From: Labyrinthula sp. Ha
Taxonomy: Eukaryota > Sar > Bigyra > Labyrinthulida > Labyrinthulaceae
Direction: 5' to 3'
DNA: 64,000 nucleotides
Assembly (NCBI GenBank): GCA_015227615.1
Contig: JAALGZ010000037.1
Span: 124,001 to 188,000, forward strand
Made by a program: the position numbers and the translations under genes. Of the stretch, positions 58,232 through 64,000 are shown in pieces; position 1 is the stretch's first letter, and each line of letters begins with the position of its first letter. The notes beneath the pieces are model-generated. The model did not search any database. It was not told the origin of the DNA and saw nothing but the letters and a program-made list of their open reading frames with translations.

Positions 58232-61200
58232 GTTTGGCACTCCATAAAAGAATGCAAAAGGAACTTTTCCCAAAATAGTAGAAAAAGTTTATAGAGGTGG
58301 AATAAATACTGCGAATAATACAGATTCATTTACACTCACTCAGAGAACAAAGATTTTGAGAGTGCAAGAACTCTACAGATTGAGTTAAGATTTACTCCAG
58401 GAAAGGGTCGGAGATAACTTAAGCGCAGAAAGTTTTTTTTTGCTTTCAAAAATTGATTCAATTTGAAGAATAGGTTCCATTTCTAATTGAAAAGTTGATT
58501 AGGAAGCCTTGAATGCTCAAGGTTGCAATGAAGTGATCCTACAACTAATACTAGTATATGTGTAATAGTGGTTCTGTGTCATGTATAATAGGCACCTAAG
58601 AATTGTTATAGTGAAGCTTAGTAACCCGGGGAATTATTAAATCACAGATTCAGGTCAGGAGTTAGTTTATGGCTTTATCCTTTTTAGTGAAAGCTAGCAC
58701 ACCCGTTTTTACCACCGTAGTGCTCCTGAGTTGTATACGTCAACACCAATCAAGTACAAGAAAAGGTAAGTTTACTTATTATGGTTGATTGAACGAGAGA
58801 CCATTTACTGACCAAATAAAAGTTATTAAAGACCTTGAACAAACCATCACAAGTCATCTTATATCCCTTCTTCTCAAGAGATATTCAACACAAAGACTGA
58901 AGAGTATTTCTATTCATTATATTGAAGCAGATATAGCAAACTAAAAGCAGTGAAAATCCAGGAATTAATAACTCAGAACCAGTTGCTAGGATGAATCAAA
59001 AAAATCCTTTTGGAGGAGGAGACTTATGCAAATGTAGCAAGACAATCCAAATATTCCGACCTCCATAGCTAAAAAGTAAATCAATAATCAACTTGAGTGA
59101 CGAGTACAAGTCACATAACCAGTAAGACTATTTACATGAGCTAACACCCCCTGTTCTGCTAAAGTGAGACATATAGATGCCACGAAGGTGAATTATACAT
59201 AGATTGAGAGTGGAACAAGCGCCTAAAGTCAAAATTTAGGAGTTGCGTAACAATATCTCCAGAAAAATTTAAATAACCCAATAGGATACCTGCTATATCC
59301 TTTCAATACTTATTTCTATCTTCATATTCTTTCGTGTCAATAATACTATGTCCCAATAGAGCGGGAACAATCTTGATCGACTTGAGAATTGCAGGCTCTC
59401 CCTCCAAGCCAGCAAAAATATGAACTAAAATAAACTAAGCCACAAGGAGATAGAGAAATATATAAACAAAATAATAACAAATTTCAGGTATTGTAACAAT
59501 TATTTTCAAAATTGTTCACATACTGGATTGACCGTGGAATAACCCTAATAGAATCTTGTTAATTTCATTCGCTTGATTCGTATTATCCCCGAATCCCAAT
59601 TTACAGTCAATAAAAAGCTAAGTTGTGGTGGTATATTAAGGTTCGCAACAAGAACACTCGATGGTTTGCAGTCAAGGTCACGAGGCAAATTAAACTGCTG
59701 GGTTCGAGCCCAAATTTTGTCACGGGTATTTTTCTTGCAGGATTGCAAGAACAAATATCTAAATCAATTTTTCTTGTTATTTTCACCATACACAGCAGAC
59801 TGTTTGCTCACATCGATATATACCGAAGCGGGTACCCAGTATATATAAAATAAAGTGAATTGGTATCCTAATCCATTTCAAACAGGAAGGTTTGTCTTAT
59901 TTTATCATATTTTATTACTGCTCCTAAGGTTCTTCTTTTATTATAGGATTACCCAACCAGTAAAAAATGGGTAATTAAAGTTCATAAAATAAACAATCGT
60001 TAAACCAAGTTTCATTCAGTCTGTTCTTCAGCAGTTGGACAAAGATTGGCAGAATTTTTATTTGATCAGGTTAAGGTAATTCGTATAATATGTCTTTGAT
60101 TGGAGATAGTGTTGAATTTCACTGAAATCTAAAAAAAGGCTACGTGGTTGCTTCTTTGTTATTATGAACATTTTTTCCAGTTTGAGCGATATGATCCATT
60201 ACTTTTTACATTTTTTCTCTTTAAGGTCTGATACTTTGATAGTTATCACCTCATAACCTGATTTTTGTATTTTCATATGGCTGTAACATTACCCTAGTGC
60301 TAGTCCATGGGATTCGAACTCACATAGTGGAATTTTACTCAACGTCATTTCGCTTATGAACTTATTTAAGCTATTCCCAGTAGGAAATATATATTACAAT
60401 CTTGATATAGTGTTAACTTATCACACAGCTTTCAGTGCTAAGAGTTCCTTCAGTCCGGCAAGTCTCAAAAGCATTTAAATCTAAGACATAGTGCCCTATA
60501 TCCTTGATACTATTGGATAATTCCCGATTGATTAGTTCCTTTTCTTTATGTTTTTATGGAATGTCAAAAAAGAAAGAATATTCAGATTTTTCCACCTGGG
60601 TTATATTGTTTAATGTCCTTATGCACAATATGGCATGTCAAGAACTGGAACATCATTCGAGGAGTATCAAAAGCTAAAAAGAGCAAGAAAAATTTAAATG
60701 CTGCCAAAGATATTGGGTTTTAATTTATTATCTTAAATAAAACCCGTAGTTGGGCTTAGAGGGTAGTTTTTTAGAAGGTTATGAGTTTAGATCTGAGCTT
60801 AGAATTTACTAAATAAATGATGTGCTAGACTCGGTTAACTGTGCACCAAAATATTAAGCGAATACAATCTTGATTTTTTAGAGCATGAAGTATATTATCA
60901 AATTTAAACTTTTTCTACATTGTTCATACATGACCAAAATTCTTGCCTACCACTACGACAGTAATTTTAAACCGATGAACTAATTATTTCATCCGTAGTT
61001 CTAAAGCCTATCTAAATCCATACATCTAACAGTTCGTAGCACGGTTGGGATTTACCTCCAATACACCTCGGATTAACTGCTCCACTACCGAAATTATAAA
61101 ATTTTAACTTATTTTAGAAAATAAAAGTTTTGTTAGCTTACAATATAGTGTTAGAATATTAAAAATCAGCCTTCATCTCGATGGGCTTTTTTTCCTGACG

Positions 61201-61990
61201 TGATGGCGGGTTCATCAAAACAAATATTACTAAATCTCCATGTCAAATATTAATTATCTTTGTTCTTGCTAAACTTTAATAAAAAACACATTATTTAAAA
61301 TTCGAAGTGTTCTTAGTGATGCCACCCTTCTTTGGAATATGTATCTTAGGAAATTTGAGTCATGTGCACTCAAACAGCATCCTTTCAAAATAAATTTCAG
61401 ATAATTTCAGGCTTAGTTCAAAAGACCTATGCAACAAAATTTATGTATAGAATAATATTATTTGATCTATCAATGGTAGTTTTAAAATATTTTCAATCTT
61501 TCATAATTTACTTTAAAACTAGGTACTGTTTAGACTTCGCTAGAAACATACACCCTTGTCTTTCCCTGTGACAAACTGTTCAAAGCCATAGCTCGTTTCC
61601 CTCAAAATAATATTCAGCCTCAAGCTATTTATCTTTTAGCTCTTTTTAAACCCAAGATCATTAACATATGCAACATAGTTATACCACACGAAATTATAAT
61701 CCCAAAATGACACAAATATCTTGATTCTGTTTATTGTCTTAATGTTACAATTTATCTCTAAAGGTTAGCATTAAAATAATATTAACTGAATAATCCAAAG
61801 AAAATTAAATCAAGTAAATTATCCCCTTTTTATAACAATACTTTCTTATTATAGTTCTCATTTTCGTTTTACAGTTCCACTCCAACTATAAAGTAGTGGC
61901 TTTACAACTGTGTACTATGGTAGCAGAAAATAATTTTGGGCAATCAAACCTCACGGAATTTTCAAAACCAAACCACAAAAATATCCAACA
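58232..61990. other. Gene desert
   Basis: About 3.7 kb without a supported gene. A T-loop-like stretch near 59700 (GGGTTCGAGCCC) was checked for a tRNA and rejected. TTTTGGGCAA lies at 61934-61943, just before eEF1B-gamma. Confidence 0.55.
61934..61943 (+). promoter_or_regulatory. TTTTGGGCAA motif 47 nt before the eEF1B-gamma start
   Basis: Exact copy in the same orientation as the gene. This gene is expected to be strongly expressed, which makes it the best case for a promoter or initiator role. Confidence 0.45.
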
Positions 61991-63261
61991 ATGAAGCTTT
62001 ACACAAAACCTGCAAGTTACACAGCACAAAAGGTCTTAATCGCTGCCGAATATGCTTCTATCAATATTACTCCAGTAACTGAAGTGACTGACAAAAAAAT
62101 CAAAGAATTATCTGCCCTCGCAACAGTATTTCTGTCCTCTTTTTTCTTATCCCTTAGCTTCCTGTCCTAGAAACACCAGAAGGAACATTAGTTAACTCAA
62201 ATGCAATTTCTCAATACGTTTCTCTCAAATCTTCAAGCCCAGAAAAGCTTCTTGGCTCAACACCTTTTCAAAAGGCTCAAATTCAATCCTGGATCGAGTT
62301 CTCTGGAAACGAAGTTGAAGTTCCTGCTGTAGTTTCTACCTATTCTTTAATCGGATGGATGAAAATGTCTCAAGTAAAATAAATGTCCTCTTTTATTTAC
62401 TTTTAGGTGCCTTTTGAAAAAGCAAGAAAAGATTTAAACAAGGCAATGTCAACTCTTGAATCCCACCTTAAATCCCGCACCTTTCTTGTAGGCGAAGGCA
62501 TCTCCTTGGCAGACATTACTCTTGCAGCAGCTCTTGTTCTCCCGTTCAAAGTATTGTTTGATGCAAAGAATAGAAAAACTTTTACTAGTGTTACAAGATG
62601 GTTCAAAACTTGTGTTAATCAACCAGAGTTTAAAGCAGTTCTTGGAAATGAACAACTTTGTGTTAAATCTCTTGCACCTGCTGGTTCTCAAAAATCTGCA
62701 CCTAAATCAAAGAAGAAAGTAGAGAAAAAAGCTGAAAAGAAAGCTGCACCTGCTCCTCCGGCACCAAAGAAAAAAGAAAAGCATTACGCAGAACTTCTTC
62801 CAAAGCCTACTATGGTTCTTGATGAGTGGAAAAGACAGTACTCAAATGCTGGGGATGATTGCTATAAGGTAATGCCTTGGTTTTGGGAGAATTTGGATTA
62901 CAATGGGTACTCGATCTTTTTCGCAGATTATAAATATGCTGATGAACTTGAAGTTGAGTTTATGATTTCTAATCTTGTTGGTGGATTTGTTCAGAGATGT
63001 GATGAAATTAGAAAATACGCATTTGGTACTCTTCAAATTTTAAAGGCGAAAGATGGAAATAAATTTCAGATTAAGGGAGCGTGGTTGTTTAGAGGAGATA
63101 GTGAGAAGATGATGTTGGATGCTAATCCAGATGGAGAGACTTATGAGTGGGTAAAAGCTGATCTAAAGAGTGAAGTAGACAAGAAGAAAATCGAAGACTT
63201 GTGGTGTGCATGGGAAGAAATTGACGGCATGCTCATCACAGACTGCAAAGTTTTTAAATAA
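61991..63261 (+). CDS. Elongation factor 1B gamma; 3 exons
   Basis: Structural subunit of the eEF1B guanine-nucleotide exchange complex that recharges eEF1A during translation. Exons are 61991-62125, 62158-62373 and 62407-63261, with GT-AG introns of 32 and 33 nt; the product has 401 residues. The N-terminal thioredoxin-like GST domain (MKLYTKPASYTAQKVLIAAE, then LPVLETPEGTLVNSNAISQY) spans about 1-78. The helical GST-C domain runs to about 200 (SRTFLVGEGISLADITLAAAL). A Lys/Ala/Pro-rich linker (APKSKKKVEKKAEKKAAPAP) follows. The EF1G C-terminal domain starts about 245 (KPTMVLDEWKRQYSN, then PWFWENLDYNGYSIFFADYK) and runs to the end (GMLITDCKVFK). All family blocks are present. Confidence 0.96.
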
Positions 63262-63395
63262 GCTTTAGAACCATTTTCTTACTTTATTAAACTTCCTTCA
63301 CAAATAAAATATTACGAGACTAAAGAAGTATTTGTGCATCATCATGGAGCAAAATTCAACATATGACAAGTTTGAGTTGGTTTATTCAACAGCGT
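63262..63395. other. Short intergenic region between convergent genes
   Basis: 134 bp hold the 3' ends of eEF1B-gamma and the histone deacetylase. Nothing else seen. Confidence 0.6.
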
Positions 63396-64000
63396 TCAAC
63401 CTTCTGTTTCCATAACTTGTTCTTCCTCAGGCGGTTTTTCGTAAATATCCTCTTTATTGGTTTCCATCAAAGCTTTTACGTGGAAATATCCAGATTTAGC
63501 AAAACTAGACATCACCCCACAATTTATTTTATATCCACCCTCTAATACACTAATTACTCGTCCTTCACATCTTTTATTTGCAACCTTCACAATCTCACTA
63601 GTTATCCAATAATATTCAGCTTCAGTTAAACCAATATAGCCCATGTTAATTTCGTCCTTTTCATGTGCATCAAATCCAGCTGATATAAAAATTAAATCTG
63701 GATCAAATTCATCTAACGCAGGTAGAATAGACTGTTCAAAATCCTTTCTCCATTCTTCCCGATCTTTATTTTCTCGCCCAACGTCTACGATTAAAGGCTC
63801 CTTTCGCTCACCTTCTTCTAGATTTGAAAACGTTCGACCAGAATGAGGATAAAATGTCCCTAATCTATGTTTAAACCTTGATTTTTGAAACTCTGGTAGC
63901 TTATTCATTTCTGGCATCCTCAATCCAAATCCATGGACTGACACGAACATCACATTATCTTTATCATTCTCGTTCAACCATGGTTTGTATTTTTCAAACT
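63396..64000 (-). CDS. Histone deacetylase, class II-type, C-terminal part (5' end outside the window)
   Basis: Zinc-dependent lysine deacetylase. The frame stays open to the window edge, so only the last 200 residues are seen. VMFVSVHGFGL, with GTFYPHSG further on, is the strand and FYP-x-x-G loop. DVGRENKDREEWRKDFEQSI and LPALDEFDPDLIFISAGFDAH carry the conserved S-A-G-F-D-A-H with the zinc-ligand aspartate. GLTEAEYYWITSEIVKVA and ISVLEGGY, with the active-site tyrosine, follow. The long insertion after VHGFGL and the DREEW helix fit class II or plant HDA5/14-like enzymes rather than Rpd3. The acidic C-terminus (KPPEEEQVMETEG) follows the catalytic domain. It is convergent with eEF1B-gamma. 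Confidence 0.88.
   Translation of the reverse strand, partial: FEKYKPWLNENDKDNVMFVSVHGFGLRMPEMNKLPEFQKSRFKHRLGTFYPHSGRTFSNLEEGERKEPLIVDVGRENKDREEWRKDFEQSILPALDEFDPDLIFISAGFDAHEKDEINMGYIGLTEAEYYWITSEIVKVANKRCEGRVISVLEGGYKINCGVMSSFAKSGYFHVKALMETNKEDIYEKPPEEEQVMETEG

Noticed and set aside
59690-59715. T-loop-like GGGTTCGAGCCC suggesting a tRNA
   Set aside because: The required 5-bp T-stem has mismatches and no D-arm or acceptor stem pairs with it.
60290-60340. GGGATTCGAACTC, resembling a minus-strand tRNA T-arm
   Set aside because: T-stem pairing fails and no cloverleaf can be drawn upstream.

Overview
The window is nuclear DNA from a unicellular eukaryote that I cannot name. It is AT-rich and uses all three stop codons conventionally. 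Genes are either intronless or carry very short GT-AG introns; the 12 I could define are 28-35 nt long. The gene set is eukaryotic: p21-activated kinase, class I alpha-mannosidase, cystinosin, PIN-LIKES carrier, O-fucosyltransferases, bZIP factor, eEF1B-gamma, class II-type histone deacetylase, RhoGAP-like protein, homoserine dehydrogenase and a MULE transposon. A biosynthetic homoserine dehydrogenase argues against an animal. Nothing here fixes the lineage.

Layout: compact gene islands are separated by 3-9 kb deserts with no convincing reading frame. Island 1 (9.1-14.2 kb): a spliced PAK-type kinase with a proline-rich and basic tail, then two tandem paralogues of an unknown protein family. 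Island 2 (20.6-23.9 kb): two convergent O-fucosyltransferase-like paralogues, both type II membrane proteins. At 27-28 kb lies one copy of a duplicated SRPBCC-like membrane protein. Island 3 (32.7-36.1 kb): a PILS-type carrier convergent with a seven-exon GH47 mannosidase. Island 4 (41-45.2 kb): a bZIP factor, a degenerate DEAH-helicase-like protein without ATPase motifs, and cystinosin, whose stop codon overlaps that of the helicase-like gene tail to tail. Island 5 (50.2-56.7 kb): the second, inverted copy of the duplicated gene, a 3.2 kb MULE inserted in its 5' flank, homoserine dehydrogenase and a divergent RhoGAP. Island 6 (62-64 kb): eEF1B-gamma convergent with a histone deacetylase cut by the window edge.

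Functional themes are N-glycan trimming and fucosylation in the secretory pathway (GH47, two O-FucT), Rho/Rac signalling (PAK, RhoGAP), and membrane transport (PILS, cystinosin). The most notable observations are the pseudo-helicase, a recurrent TTTTGGGCAA motif close upstream of start codons, the MULE insertion that separates one gene copy from that motif, a possible -1 frameshift site in the MULE transposase, and the PAK tail architecture. All calls come from reading the sequence; no database search was run.
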